From NCBI RefSeq assembly GCF_001880325.1, contig NZ_CP016313.1, forward strand, positions 278,793 to 342,792: a DNA stretch of 64,000 bases, read 5' to 3'. The notes under the pieces were generated by a model. That model had not been told where the DNA came from. It was given only the letters and a program-made list of their open reading frames with translations, and did not search any database. Source of the DNA: Thermus brockianus (GTDB taxonomy: Bacteria > Deinococcota > Deinococci > Deinococcales > Thermaceae). Both the position numbers and the translations under genes were made by a program. This document shows positions 53,501 through 62,004 of the stretch, piece by piece; positions within the stretch are counted from its first letter, which is position 1; the number at the start of each line of letters is the position of its first letter.

Positions 53501-53923
53501 ATGCCTAGGGGCACGAACTTTGCAGATTACTTCAGGGATTCCATGCAGGACCCTGAGGAGCGGCGGCTCTACCGGGAGGTTTTGGAAGAGGAACTGCCTG
53601 AGCTTTTGGTCCACTTGCGGGAGAAGCGGGGGCTCACACAAGAGAAGCTAGCCAAGCGCCTTGGGGTGTCCCGCAGCCGCGTGAGCCAGCTGGAGACTAC
53701 CGGGGGGCTTTCCCTCACCTTGGAAACCCTGGCCCGGTACGCCCTGGCTTTGGGCCTTTCCTTGCGGCTTGAGTTTGCGGACGAGAACGGAGAGGTTCTC
53801 GCCCGCTACAGCCTCTCCCCGGATGAGCCTTTGGAGTCCACCGCCGCAGGTTGGACCAACGTGGACATCAGCCCCCTTTCCCTTTCCTGGGACGAAACGC
53901 CCATCAGGACCTGCGCCGCTTAA
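53501..53923 (+). CDS. XRE family antitoxin (HigA-like) with C-terminal extension
   Basis: 140 residues. A Cro/C1-type helix-turn-helix (LREKRGLTQEKLAKRLGVSRSRVSQLE) follows a 35-residue N-terminal helix. After the DNA-binding domain there is a tail of about 45 residues (LARYSLSPDEPLESTAAGWT, then SWDETPIRTCAA). In toxin-antitoxin-chaperone systems such a tail makes antitoxin folding depend on a SecB-like chaperone, and a SecB-like gene follows directly. It starts 2 nt after the repaired toxin stop, giving the HigBA order with toxin first. It likely binds the inverted repeat at the module promoter. Confidence 0.82.
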   Translation: MPRGTNFADYFRDSMQDPEERRLYREVLEEELPELLVHLREKRGLTQEKLAKRLGVSRSRVSQLETTGGLSLTLETLARYALALGLSLRLEFADENGEVLARYSLSPDEPLESTAAGWTNVDISPLSLSWDETPIRTCAA

Positions 53924-53926
53924 GCT

Positions 53927-54487
53927 ATGGCTAACAAATCGGAAACCATCCGAAACCTCTACCAACAAGGGAAGAGCGTTTCGGAAATCGCCAAGGAGCT
54001 GGGGCTTACCTATCAACGGGTCTATAGCACCCTGCGCAGAGCAGGGCTTCTCCAGGTCAAGAGCCCCCCATCCGAAGGGAAGGCAGACCCCAAGGCCTAT
54101 AGCCGCTTTATTGAGGGGCTAGAAATCCTATCCGTGGAGCTCCTAGAGGTCCAAGCTAAGCTGGAACGCCCTCCGCAGAAAGGCGCACCTCTGCAACCCG
54201 TTTTCGGCCGTTCCGAGCCCTTCGGGCCGGAGAAAATAAAGGACGGGTTTAGGGCCGGTTTGGAGCTCCAGCTGGACTTTCAGGACTCCCTTGGCACCTT
54301 TGGCTTTCTCAGGCTCCGCGTGGCGGCCAGCTACCAAAGCGGCGTGTTCCCCGATGCCTCTTTCTTCCAAACGTTTAGCCAACGGAACCTGCCCGTAAAC
54401 CTCTGGCCGTACCTGCGCTTTTACGTGGACTTCCTAACCAGTCAGATGGGCCTCCCACGCCTCGTGCTTCCTGCACTTAAGTTTTGA
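53927..54487 (+). CDS. Helix-turn-helix/SecB-like chaperone fusion (TAC system)
   Basis: 186 residues. Residues 1-50 form a small helix-turn-helix (IRNLYQQGKSVSEIAKELGLTYQRVYSTLRRAGLL). From about residue 65 the protein has the SecB-like pattern: an initial strand (LEILSVELLEVQAKLE), a central strand pair (GLELQLDFQDSLGTFGFLRLRVAASYQSG), and the closing signature NLPVNLWPYLRFYVDFLTSQ ending LPRLVLPALKF, like the end of SecB. Starting 3 nt after the antitoxin gene, it fits the third component of a toxin-antitoxin-chaperone module. The N-terminal DNA-binding fusion is unusual, as classical SecB-TA chaperones lack it. The SecB assignment is by eye. Confidence 0.65.
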   Translation: MANKSETIRNLYQQGKSVSEIAKELGLTYQRVYSTLRRAGLLQVKSPPSEGKADPKAYSRFIEGLEILSVELLEVQAKLERPPQKGAPLQPVFGRSEPFGPEKIKDGFRAGLELQLDFQDSLGTFGFLRLRVAASYQSGVFPDASFFQTFSQRNLPVNLWPYLRFYVDFLTSQMGLPRLVLPALKF

Positions 54488-54500
54488 GACAAGGTCGTTT

Positions 54501-54535
54501 GGCCAGGGGCGCCTCCTCCTGGCCGATATGCTTTT
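54501..54535 (+). terminator. Possible terminator at the end of the TAC module
   Basis: GGCCAGG (54501-54507) and CCTGGCC (54518-54524) form a 7-bp stem, followed by GATATGCTTTTA. It lies 13 nt after the SecB-like stop and just before the DUF499 gene. Confidence 0.4.
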
Positions 54536-54538
54536 ACT

Positions 54539-57500
54539 ATGGCGCTCAGCAACCGCGAAATCGTAGGGCGGGGGCTGGACCTCCTCAAGGCTGGCCTCAG
54601 GCCCTTTGTGGAGCGGGAGTACCGCCGGGTGTACGGGGACGACTGGGCCAAGGAGATGGCCGAGGTCTTGCGGGGGGACCGCTACTCCCTCCAAGACCCC
54701 GACGCCCAAGCCCTCCTCAAGCTCATGGACCACCGCTGGACCGAGGTCTTTGACGAGAAGCTTGGCCGCTGGGGCCGGACCTTGGTCAAGGAGCTCATAG
54801 AGGTGCGCAACCGCTGGGGCCACCAGAACGCCTTTAGCCTCGAGGACGCCCACCGGGCCCTGGACTCCATCACCCGCCTTCTGGAGATGATCGCCGCCGA
54901 CGAAGCCCGGGAAACCGATCGCATGGCCCGCGAGCTCCTCAGGCGGCGCTACGAGGAGGACGCCCGGCGGGAAGCGGAACGGCGGGCCAGCGAACCCATC
55001 CAGGTTCTGGCCCATAGAGGCCTTCCCCCCTGGCGGGAGGTGGTTACCCCCCACCCCGACGTGGCCTCGGGCCGCTATAGCGAAGCGGAGTTCGCCGCCG
55101 ACCTAGCCCAGGTGCACAAGGGCGAGGCCGGGCCCGAGTACGGCGACCCCGAGGAGTTCTTCCGCCGCACCTACCTGACCAAAGGGTTATCCCGCCTTCT
55201 CCAAAGCGCCCTCAAGCGGCTTTCCGGCGCAGGGGGCGACCCGGTGGTGGAACTCCAAACCGCCTTCGGGGGCGGCAAGACCCACTCCATGCTGGCCCTT
55301 TACCACCTCTTCGGTGGAAGGGTGAACCCGAAGGAGGTGCCGGGGTTGGAAGACCTCCTGGCCGAGGCGGACATCGCCCAGGTGCCTGTGGCCCGCCGGG
55401 CCGTCTTCGTGGGCACCGCCTTTAGCCCCGCCCGCACCCACCCCAAGCCCGAGGGGCTGGAGGTGCGCACCCTTTGGGGAGAAATCGCCTACCAGCTCGG
55501 GGGCGTGGAGGGCTACCGCATGGTGGAGGAGGAGGACCGGAAGGGGGTAGCCCCGGGTTCGGACGTCCTAAAAGCGCTCTTTGACCGCTACGCCCCGGCC
55601 CTCATCCTCATTGACGAGTGGGTGGCCTTTCTCCGCAACCTCTACGGGGAAACGGACCTGCCCGCCGGCACCTTTGACCAAAACCTCACCTTCGCCCAGG
55701 CCCTCACGGAAGCCGCTAAGCGAAGCCCCCGCACCCTGGTGGTGGCCTCCCTGCCCGCTTCCGACATGGAGGTGGGGGGAAGCGGAGGGCGGGAAGCCCT
55801 TATTCGCCTGCAAAACGTGGTGGGAAGGCTGGAGTCGGTTTGGCAGCCCGCCACCCAGGACGAAGCCTACGAGATCGTCCGCCGCCGCCTCTTCCTTCCC
55901 CTTTCGGAGGAGGGCTACCGCCAGCGGGACGCCGTGGTGCGGGAGTTCATGCGCTACTACCAGGAAAACAAGGGCGAGTTCCCCAGCGAGGTCCTGGATC
56001 CCAACTACGAGCGCCGGATGAAGGCGGCCTATCCCATCCACCCCGAGCTCTTTGACCGCCTCTACGAGGACTGGTCCACCCTCGAGGGCTTCCAACGCAC
56101 CCGGGGGGTCCTCCGCCTCATGGCCTTCGTGGTCCACACCCTCTGGACCCGAGGCGACCCCTCCCTCCTCATCCTCCCCGGCAACCTGCCCCTGGACGCC
56201 GGGGGGCCCCGGTACGAGCTGGTCCGCCACCTCTCCCGCTACCAGGAAGGCTTTGACCAGGTGGTGGACGCCGACATAGATGGCCCCAACGCCAAAGCCC
56301 TGATCTTGGAGCGGGAGCGCCCTGCCCTGGCCCGCCACCACGCCGCCCGCAGGGTAGCCCGGGCGGTCTTCCTCGCCACCGCCCCCGCCGCCGCAAGCCC
56401 CGGCCAGGCCCACCGCCCCAAGGGCGTGCAGGGGGTGCGGGTAAAGCTAGGGGTAGCCCAGCCCGGCGAAAGCCCCTCCCTCTTCACCGATGCCCTAAAG
56501 GCCCTTTCGGACCGCCTCACCTACTTCCACGCCGAGGGGGACCGCTACTGGTTTGAAACCCGCCCAAGCCTGAACCGCCTGGCCCAAGACCGGATGGCCT
56601 CCCTGGAAGAGCACGAGGCGATGGCGGAAATCGTGGCCCGGCTTCAGGCCTGGGCCAGGACCCGTCCCCCCCTCTTCGCAGCCGTCCACGCCGCCCCCTC
56701 GGGAAGCGGGGACGTGCCCGACGAGCCCGCTTTGCGCCTGGTGGTCCTGCCCCCCACCGCTCCCTACAGCAAGGAGAACTCCGAGGCGGAGCGGCTCGCC
56801 CGGGAAATCCTGGAGCGCCGGGGCCAGGCCCAAAGGCTTTACCGGAACACCCTCCTCTTCCTCGCCCCCGATGCCACCGCGGTACCAGACCTGATGGAGG
56901 CGAGCCGCCGCTACCTGGCCTGGCGGTCCATCCTCGAGGACAGGGAGCGGCTTAACCTGGGCCAGGCGGACGTGCGCCAGGTGGAAGCCCGGGTCAAGGA
57001 GGCCAGCGAAACGCTAGACCTGCGCCTAGAGGAGGCCTACCGCCACCTCCTGGCCTTCCACCAACCCGACCCCAAGGCCCCCCAACTGGAGATGAGCGCC
57101 ATCCGCCTTCTGGGTAGCGGCAAACCCCTGGAACGGGCGGCGGCCAAGGCGAAGAACGAAGGCTTGGTCTACACGGAATGGCATCCCTCGTTCCTGGAAG
57201 AAACACTGAAAAACTACGGCTTTTTCGCCGCCAGAGGCCAGGAACTACCCTTAGGGTGGCTTTGGGAAGCCTTCGCCACCTACCCCTACCTGCCCAAGCT
57301 CAAGGATGAAGCGGTCCTCCTGGGTGCCGTGGAAAAAGGTGTTCGGGAGGGGCTTTTCGGCTACACCGAAAGGCCTGGGGAGGGGGCCAGGGTTTTCCTT
57401 CGGGAACCCGTCACGCCTAACCTCTCCGGGTATCTTCTGGAGCGAGAGCGGGCCGAGGGCTTGCGGAAAAAGGCAGAAGAGCCAGAGGAGAAGGCACCAA

Positions 57501-57817
57501 AGGACCCTGCGGAGGGAGGGCGAGACGATATAAAAGGCCCCCCTACAGCTCCTAGTGGGGAACCCCCCTTCCCCTTTCCCGGGCCCAAACCCCGCCGCTA
57601 CTACCTCAAAAAGGAAGTGCGCCCCGCCAACCTGGTAAGGGACGCGAGCCTCTTGGCCGAAGAGATTGTCCGCCACCTGGCGGGGGAGCCCGGGGTGCGG
57701 GTGAGGGTGGTCCTCGAGGTGGAGGCGGAGGCCGAGGAGGGCTTCTCCACTGAGCTTCACCGGGTTTTGCGGGAGAATAGCCCGCACATCGCCGACGAAT
57801 ACAGCCTGGAGGCCTAA
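54539..57817 (+). CDS. HEPN(Swt1)-DUF499 ATPase (defence island)
   Basis: 1,092 residues. Residues 1-125 form a Swt1-type HEPN domain with the RNase-like Rx4H motif at residues 90-95 (RNRWGH). A DUF499 AAA-type ATPase follows: Walker A GGGKTHS at about 244-250, Walker B PALILIDEW, and FQRTRGVLRLMAFVVHTLW. The C-terminal 120 residues hold a charged linker and a small alpha/beta domain (PRRYYLKKEVRPANLVRD). DUF499 proteins occur beside DUF1156 methyltransferases in predicted anti-phage loci; the HEPN domain could make this the RNA-cleaving effector. The convergent cobyrinate synthase gene overlaps the stop by 4 nt. Confidence 0.88.
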   Translation: MALSNREIVGRGLDLLKAGLRPFVEREYRRVYGDDWAKEMAEVLRGDRYSLQDPDAQALLKLMDHRWTEVFDEKLGRWGRTLVKELIEVRNRWGHQNAFSLEDAHRALDSITRLLEMIAADEARETDRMARELLRRRYEEDARREAERRASEPIQVLAHRGLPPWREVVTPHPDVASGRYSEAEFAADLAQVHKGEAGPEYGDPEEFFRRTYLTKGLSRLLQSALKRLSGAGGDPVVELQTAFGGGKTHSMLALYHLFGGRVNPKEVPGLEDLLAEADIAQVPVARRAVFVGTAFSPARTHPKPEGLEVRTLWGEIAYQLGGVEGYRMVEEEDRKGVAPGSDVLKALFDRYAPALILIDEWVAFLRNLYGETDLPAGTFDQNLTFAQALTEAAKRSPRTLVVASLPASDMEVGGSGGREALIRLQNVVGRLESVWQPATQDEAYEIVRRRLFLPLSEEGYRQRDAVVREFMRYYQENKGEFPSEVLDPNYERRMKAAYPIHPELFDRLYEDWSTLEGFQRTRGVLRLMAFVVHTLWTRGDPSLLILPGNLPLDAGGPRYELVRHLSRYQEGFDQVVDADIDGPNAKALILERERPALARHHAARRVARAVFLATAPAAASPGQAHRPKGVQGVRVKLGVAQPGESPSLFTDALKALSDRLTYFHAEGDRYWFETRPSLNRLAQDRMASLEEHEAMAEIVARLQAWARTRPPLFAAVHAAPSGSGDVPDEPALRLVVLPPTAPYSKENSEAERLAREILERRGQAQRLYRNTLLFLAPDATAVPDLMEASRRYLAWRSILEDRERLNLGQADVRQVEARVKEASETLDLRLEEAYRHLLAFHQPDPKAPQLEMSAIRLLGSGKPLERAAAKAKNEGLVYTEWHPSFLEETLKNYGFFAARGQELPLGWLWEAFATYPYLPKLKDEAVLLGAVEKGVREGLFGYTERPGEGARVFLREPVTPNLSGYLLERERAEGLRKKAEEPEEKAPKDPAEGGRDDIKGPPTAPSGEPPFPFPGPKPRRYYLKKEVRPANLVRDASLLAEEIVRHLAGEPGVRVRVVLEVEAEAEEGFSTELHRVLRENSPHIADEYSLEA

Positions 57818-59142
57818 GCCCAGCCCTCCCCCGGGGCACCGCCCGCACGGGCGCATTCCAGAAGCCGCTCCGCCCCCTCGGGCCTCGCCGGGAGGTAAAG
57901 GTGGACGAAGCTCGCCAAAACCCTCCCGTCCGCATACCCCTCCACCTCCTCCCCGCCCACCCGGCGCCAAGCGGGGCTTGGGGACTGGGGGAGGCGGGCG
58001 TAGTGGAACTCGTGGCCCTTGTAGACCTCGCCCCTTCGGGCCAAGGGGTTATCCTGGAGGGCCTCCACCTCCCGGTAGCCCAGGACGGGCCTTTCCGCCA
58101 TCCGGGCCTCCCCCGGGACCAGGCCCACCATGGGGTAGAAGGCCTCCCCCACCCAAAGCCCCTGGGAGAGGTACATATACCCCCCGCACTCCGCCACCAC
58201 GGGCCCGGGAAAACGGCGGATGGCCTCCCGCATGGCCCTGTTGGCGGAAAGCCGCTCGGCGAAGAGCTCCGGGTAGCCGCCCCCTAGGAGGAGGGCCTCC
58301 GCCTCGGGGAGGGCTTCGTCCTCCAGGGGGCTAAAGGGGACGAGCTCGGCCCCCAGGGCCTCCAAAAGCTCCAGGGCCTCCGGATAGTAGAAGCGGAAGG
58401 CCCGGTCCCAGGCGTAGGCCAGGCGCACCCGGGGCGGGCGCCTTTCCGGGAGGAAGGAGGGGGCCTCGGGGAGGGGCGGGGCGGCCCCGGCGAGGCGGAG
58501 GGTGGCCTCGAGGTCCACCCGGAAGGCCCGCCGCAGGGCCTCCAGGGGCGGGGCCACCTCCCCGGCGAGGACCAGGCCCAGGTGCCTTTCGGGCAGGGCC
58601 AAGGCGGGGTCCTGGGGGAGCCAGCCCAAGAGGGGGAGGCCCAAGGGGGCGAGGGCCTCCTTGAGGAGCTCCGCATGGCGCTCGGAGCCCACCCGGTTGG
58701 CGAAGACCCCCACGAGGGGCACCTCCGGGTCGTGGTCGCGGAAGCCCCGCACCAGGGCGGCGATGGAGCCCGCCATCCCCTTGGCGTCCACCACCAAGGC
58801 CACGGGCAGGCGCAAAAGCCGGGCCACCTGGGCCGTGGACCCCACCCGGCCCACGGGGTCCTTGCCGTCAAAGAGCCCCATCACCCCCTCCACCAAGGCG
58901 AAGTCCGCCCCCCTCGCCCCGTGGCGGAAGAGGGCGAGAAGGCCCCCCTCGTCCAGGAAGAAGCCGTCCAGGTTGTAGGGCCTCCTTCCGGTGGCCGCCT
59001 CCAGGTGGGTGGGGTCAATGTAGTCGGGGCCCACCTTGAAGGCCTGGACCCTCAGGCCCCGCTCCCTCAGGGCCAGGGCCAGGGCGAGGGAGAGGGTGGT
59101 CTTGCCCGCCCCCGAGTGGGGCGCCGCCAGGAGGAGGCGCAT
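57814..59142 (-). CDS. cobB: Cobyrinic acid a,c-diamide synthase
   Basis: 442-residue CbiA/CobB enzyme that amidates the a and c side chains of (hydrogeno)byrinate using glutamine and ATP. The N-terminal P-loop-like domain has APHSGAGKTTLSLALALALR and VGPDYIDPTHLEAATGR; the C-terminal class I glutamine amidotransferase domain has the catalytic Cys in GPVVAECGGYMYL and KGHEFHYARL. ATGA overlap with cobO upstream. Last gene of a leftward run cobT-cobS-cobO-cobB. Thermus appears to have the anaerobic (cbi) route, given cbiD nearby, so cbiA would be an equally valid name. Confidence 0.93.
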   Translation of the reverse strand: MRLLLAAPHSGAGKTTLSLALALALRERGLRVQAFKVGPDYIDPTHLEAATGRRPYNLDGFFLDEGGLLALFRHGARGADFALVEGVMGLFDGKDPVGRVGSTAQVARLLRLPVALVVDAKGMAGSIAALVRGFRDHDPEVPLVGVFANRVGSERHAELLKEALAPLGLPLLGWLPQDPALALPERHLGLVLAGEVAPPLEALRRAFRVDLEATLRLAGAAPPLPEAPSFLPERRPPRVRLAYAWDRAFRFYYPEALELLEALGAELVPFSPLEDEALPEAEALLLGGGYPELFAERLSANRAMREAIRRFPGPVVAECGGYMYLSQGLWVGEAFYPMVGLVPGEARMAERPVLGYREVEALQDNPLARRGEVYKGHEFHYARLPQSPSPAWRRVGGEEVEGYADGRVLASFVHLYLPARPEGAERLLECARAGGAPGEGWA

Positions 59143-59687
59143 CAGTGCTCCATCCCCCTTTGCGCCGGCACGCCCTGGTCAAAGGCGTGCTTCACCTTGC
59201 GCATCTCCGTCACCGTGTCCGCCTGGGCCAGAAGCGCCTCGGGCGCCCCTCTGCCCGTGACCACCACGTGCACGTGGGGCGGACGGGCCTTGAGGGTTTC
59301 CAGGAACTCCTCCAGGTCTATCCACCCGTAGCGCAAGGGGTAGGTGGCCTCGTCCAGGATCACGAGGTCGTACTCCCCCGAGAGGAGGGCCTCCTTGGCC
59401 CTTTGCCAGCCCTCCCGGGCAAGCCCGGCCGAGGCCTCCAGGTCCCGGCTTTTCCACGTGAAACCATCCCCCAACCCCTCAATGGGGATGCCAAGGCGGG
59501 CCAAGGCCCGGTGTTCCCCAAAGCGGGCGGTGGCGTGCTTGATGAATTGGAAGACCCGCACCCTAAGGCCCCGACCGTGGGCCCTCAGGGCGAGGCCGAA
59601 GGCGGCGGTGCTTTTCCCCTTGCCGTCCCCGGTGTAGACGAGGAGGAGGCCCCTCCGCTCCCCTTGGGGCTTGGCGTAGGGTTTCAC
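59142..59687 (-). CDS. cobO: Corrinoid adenosyltransferase CobO/BtuR type
   Basis: 181 residues. The P-loop [51 protein letters not shown] and [22 protein letters not shown] are diagnostic of CobO/CobA/BtuR adenosyltransferases, which put the 5'-deoxyadenosyl group on cobalt. GTG 59685-59687 overlaps the restored cobS stop (GTGA); ATG 59705 six codons upstream is the alternative and would overlap cobS by 22 nt. The product, adenosylcobalamin after later steps, is the cofactor of the LitR photoreceptor in this window. Confidence 0.93.
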   Translation of the reverse strand: MKPYAKPQGERRGLLLVYTGDGKGKSTAAFGLALRAHGRGLRVRVFQFIKHATARFGEHRALARLGIPIEGLGDGFTWKSRDLEASAGLAREGWQRAKEALLSGEYDLVILDEATYPLRYGWIDLEEFLETLKARPPHVHVVVTGRGAPEALLAQADTVTEMRKVKHAFDQGVPAQRGMEH

Positions 59688-60378
59688 CCGACGAGGCCCT
59701 TCCATAGAGCATAGGTTAGCAGGGCGGCCAGCTCCCCCAGGGCGATGGCCGCCCCCAGGATGTCCCCGTTGAGCCCCCCAAGCCGGGAAAGGGCCAGCCT
59801 CGCCACCCCAAAGGCGGCGAGGAAGGCCGACAGAGCGGGCAAGGGGAAGAGGAGGGGGAAAGGCAGGGCGAGGAGGAGGGCTACCCCCCACGCCCCCCCC
59901 GCACCATGGCCGCCATCCCCGGGCCCAGGAGGGGGTAAAGGTGGAGGAAAGGCAAGGGGGCGAAGCGGGCGAACCCGGGAAAGAGGAGGAGGAAAAGGGG
60001 CTCCGGGGCCAGGGCCAGGGCTTGCCAGAGGAGGAGGAGGTAAAGCCCGCCCACGCCGAAGGCGAAGGGCCCCAGGTGGGGGTCCTTGAGGATGCGAAGC
60101 CTTTCCTCCCGGGACCGGTAACCCAATAGGGCGTCGGCGGCGTCCAAAAGCCCGTCCAGGTGCAAGAAGCCCGTGAGCCCAAGGAGGAGGGCCACCTGGA
60201 GGGCCGCCTGGAGGCCCGGGGGGAGGGGGAGAAGGGCGAGGAGGGCGAGGAGAGCCCCCAGGGCGTAGCCCACCAGGGGGAAGAAGGCCAGGGCCCGGCG
60301 GAAGTCCCGAGACTCCAGGGCTAAGGGAACAGGAAAGACGGTGAGCAGGGCGAAGGCGGCCCCGAGGGCCCGAAGCAC
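59684..60378 (-). pseudogene. cobS: Adenosylcobinamide-GDP ribazoletransferase (cobalamin synthase), frameshifted
   Basis: Membrane enzyme joining the lower ligand alpha-ribazole to adenosylcobinamide-GDP. The first frame (GTG 60376-60378) encodes [39 protein letters not shown] and [20 protein letters not shown], then stops after [12 protein letters not shown]. The next frame carries the normal end ([36 protein letters not shown]) to TGA 59684-59686. One extra G in the run of eight (C8 at 59893-59900) restores a 231-residue CobS. The start is directly adjacent to the cobT stop. If real, the lesion would block B12 completion at a late step although every neighbouring gene is intact. Confidence 0.88.
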
Positions 60379-61389
60379 CTACCCACCCCGGGAGACCCCC
60401 GCCTCGGCGAAGGTGGCCATGTGCAGGATGCGGGCGGCGGCGCGGAGAAGGGGCATGGCGAGCACCGCCCCCGTCCCCTCCCCCAGGGCCAGGTCCAGGT
60501 CCAAGAGGGGCCGGAGGCCCAGGGCCTCCAGGAGGTAGCGGTGCCCGGGCTCCCGGGAAAGGTGGCCGGCGAAGAAATGGTCCCGTATCCCCGGCTCCAG
60601 CTTCCAGGCCAGAAGGGCCCCGGCGGTCACGGGAAACCCGTCCAGGACCAGGGGGACCCCCTGGGCGTACCCTTCCAGGTACACCCCGGCGATGGCGATG
60701 AGCTCAAGCCCCCCAAGCTCCGCCGCCACCCCCAAGGGGTCCATCCCCGGCCGCAGGCGGGCAAGGGCCCTCCCCACCGCCTCCCGTTTCCGCCTCAGGC
60801 CCTCCTCCCCTACCCCTGTCCCCCGGCCCACCACCCGTTCGGGGGGAAGGCCGAGAAGCCCGGCGGTGAGGGCGGCGGCCGCCGTGGTGTTGCCGATGCC
60901 CATGTCCCCGGCGGCGAGGAGGGTAGCCCCCTCCGCCAGGGCCCGGCGCGCCGCCCTGCGACCGGCCTCGAGGGCCCTTTCCGCCTCCTCCCGGGTGAGG
61001 GCGGGCTCCAGCGCCAGGTTCCGGGTGCCCTCCCGCACCTTGGCCTTGAGGAGCCGCGGGTGGTCGGGGAGGTCCCCCATGACCCCCACGTCCAGCACGT
61101 AGACCTCGCAGTCCGCGGCCAGGGCGAACTGGTTGATGGCCGCCCCTCCCCGGAGGAAGTTCAGGACCATCTGCCGCGTGACCTCCTGGGGGTAGGCGGA
61201 AACCCCCTCCGCCACCACCCCGTGGTCCGCCGCCGCCACCACCACCGCCCCCCGGCCGAGCTCCGGCTTCACCCGGCCCTGGATGGCCGCCAGGCGCACC
61301 GCCACCTCCTCCAGGTACCCCAAGGAGCGGGGCGGCTTGGTGAGGTCTTCCATGCGCTTTTGGGCTTCTTCCAAAACCTCCCGCTGCAT
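60379..61389 (-). CDS. cobT: Nicotinate-nucleotide:dimethylbenzimidazole phosphoribosyltransferase
   Basis: 336 residues. CobT makes alpha-ribazole phosphate for the lower ligand of cobalamin. Diagnostic stretches: LTKPPRSLGYLEE, VVAAADHGVVAEGVSAYP, AAGDMGIGNTTAAAAL, GRGTGV, and the catalytic Glu in LALGEGTGAVLAMPLLRAA. ATG 61387-61389 is taken as start because TATAGT (61397-61402) lies 7 nt upstream; the in-frame GTG at 61398 falls on that -10 box. First gene of the leftward cob operon, divergent from cobC. Confidence 0.93.
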   Translation of the reverse strand: MQREVLEEAQKRMEDLTKPPRSLGYLEEVAVRLAAIQGRVKPELGRGAVVVAAADHGVVAEGVSAYPQEVTRQMVLNFLRGGAAINQFALAADCEVYVLDVGVMGDLPDHPRLLKAKVREGTRNLALEPALTREEAERALEAGRRAARRALAEGATLLAAGDMGIGNTTAAAALTAGLLGLPPERVVGRGTGVGEEGLRRKREAVGRALARLRPGMDPLGVAAELGGLELIAIAGVYLEGYAQGVPLVLDGFPVTAGALLAWKLEPGIRDHFFAGHLSREPGHRYLLEALGLRPLLDLDLALGEGTGAVLAMPLLRAAARILHMATFAEAGVSRGG

Positions 61390-61396
61390 CGCCCTC

Positions 61397-61418
61397 ACTA
61401 TAGCAGGGGGCGTAGACT
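61397..61418. promoter_or_regulatory. Divergent leaderless promoters of cobT and cobC
   Basis: Minus strand TATAGT (61397-61402) lies 7 nt before the cobT ATG; plus strand TAGACT (61413-61418) lies 6 nt before the cobC ATG. The two -10 boxes are 10 bp apart in a 35-bp gap. No clear -35 elements. Confidence 0.55.
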
Positions 61419-61424
61419 TTAGCC

Positions 61425-61967
61425 ATGGAGCTTTGGCTCGTGCGCCACGGGGAAACCCTTTGGAACCGGGAGGGGAGGCTTCTCGGGTGGACGGACCTCC
61501 CCCTCACCCCCCTGGGGCGGGCCCAGGCCAGGGCCCTTAGGGGGCTCCTCCCTCCCCTACCCGCCTACAGCTCAGACCTGAGGCGGGCCCTGGAGACGGC
61601 GGCCCTGGCGGGCTTTGCGCCCAAACCCACCCGGGCCCTACGGGAAATCCACTTTGGGGCCCTGGAGGGGGCTTCCTGGGAAACCCTAGACCCCCTCCAC
61701 AAGGAGGCCCTCCTCCGCTTCCAGGGCTTCCACCCCCCTGGGGGGGAAGGCCTCGAGGCCTTCCAGGAGAGGGTGTTCCGGTTCCTGGAGGGCCTGGAAG
61801 GGCCCGCCCTCCTCTTTACCCATGGGGGGGTGGTGCGGGCGGTGCTAAGAGCCCTCGGGGAGGATGGCCTGGTGCCGCCGGGAAGCGCCCTCCTGGTGGA
61901 CTGGCCCAAGAGGGTCCTGAGGCGGTTAGCGCCTGCACAGGTTGACGGGGGAGGGGAAGTAGGATAA
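61425..61967 (+). CDS. cobC: Alpha-ribazole phosphatase, histidine phosphatase family
   Basis: 180 residues. The catalytic LVRHGETLWNREGR at the N-terminus, GWTDLPLTPLGRAQAR, SSDLRRALETA, FGALEG and FTHGGVVRAVLRAL are the phosphoglycerate-mutase-like phosphatase motifs. Next to cobT and cobS it is best read as CobC, which removes the 5' phosphate from alpha-ribazole phosphate or from adenosylcobalamin phosphate. ATG 61425 is probably leaderless. The gene end contains the promoter of the riboswitch-controlled operon that follows. Confidence 0.87.
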   Translation: MELWLVRHGETLWNREGRLLGWTDLPLTPLGRAQARALRGLLPPLPAYSSDLRRALETAALAGFAPKPTRALREIHFGALEGASWETLDPLHKEALLRFQGFHPPGGEGLEAFQERVFRFLEGLEGPALLFTHGGVVRAVLRALGEDGLVPPGSALLVDWPKRVLRRLAPAQVDGGGEVG

Positions 61968-61970
61968 AAC
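61942..61970 (+). promoter_or_regulatory. Promoter of the cobalamin-riboswitch operon
   Basis: TTGACG (61942-61947), 17 bp, TAAAAC (61965-61970), lying across the last codons and stop of cobC. It would start the long leader containing the riboswitch near 61977. Confidence 0.6.
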
Positions 61971-62004
61971 CTAGGGCAAGCCCCCTAACGGGGCCCGTGC
62001 GGCT

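Noticed and set aside
45627..57817. Classifying the island as DISARM or BREX
   Set aside because: The helicase resembles DrmD, but no drmA/drmB/drmC-like gene and no pglZ/brxC-like gene was recognised; the DUF1156-DUF499 pairing fits a different predicted defence set.
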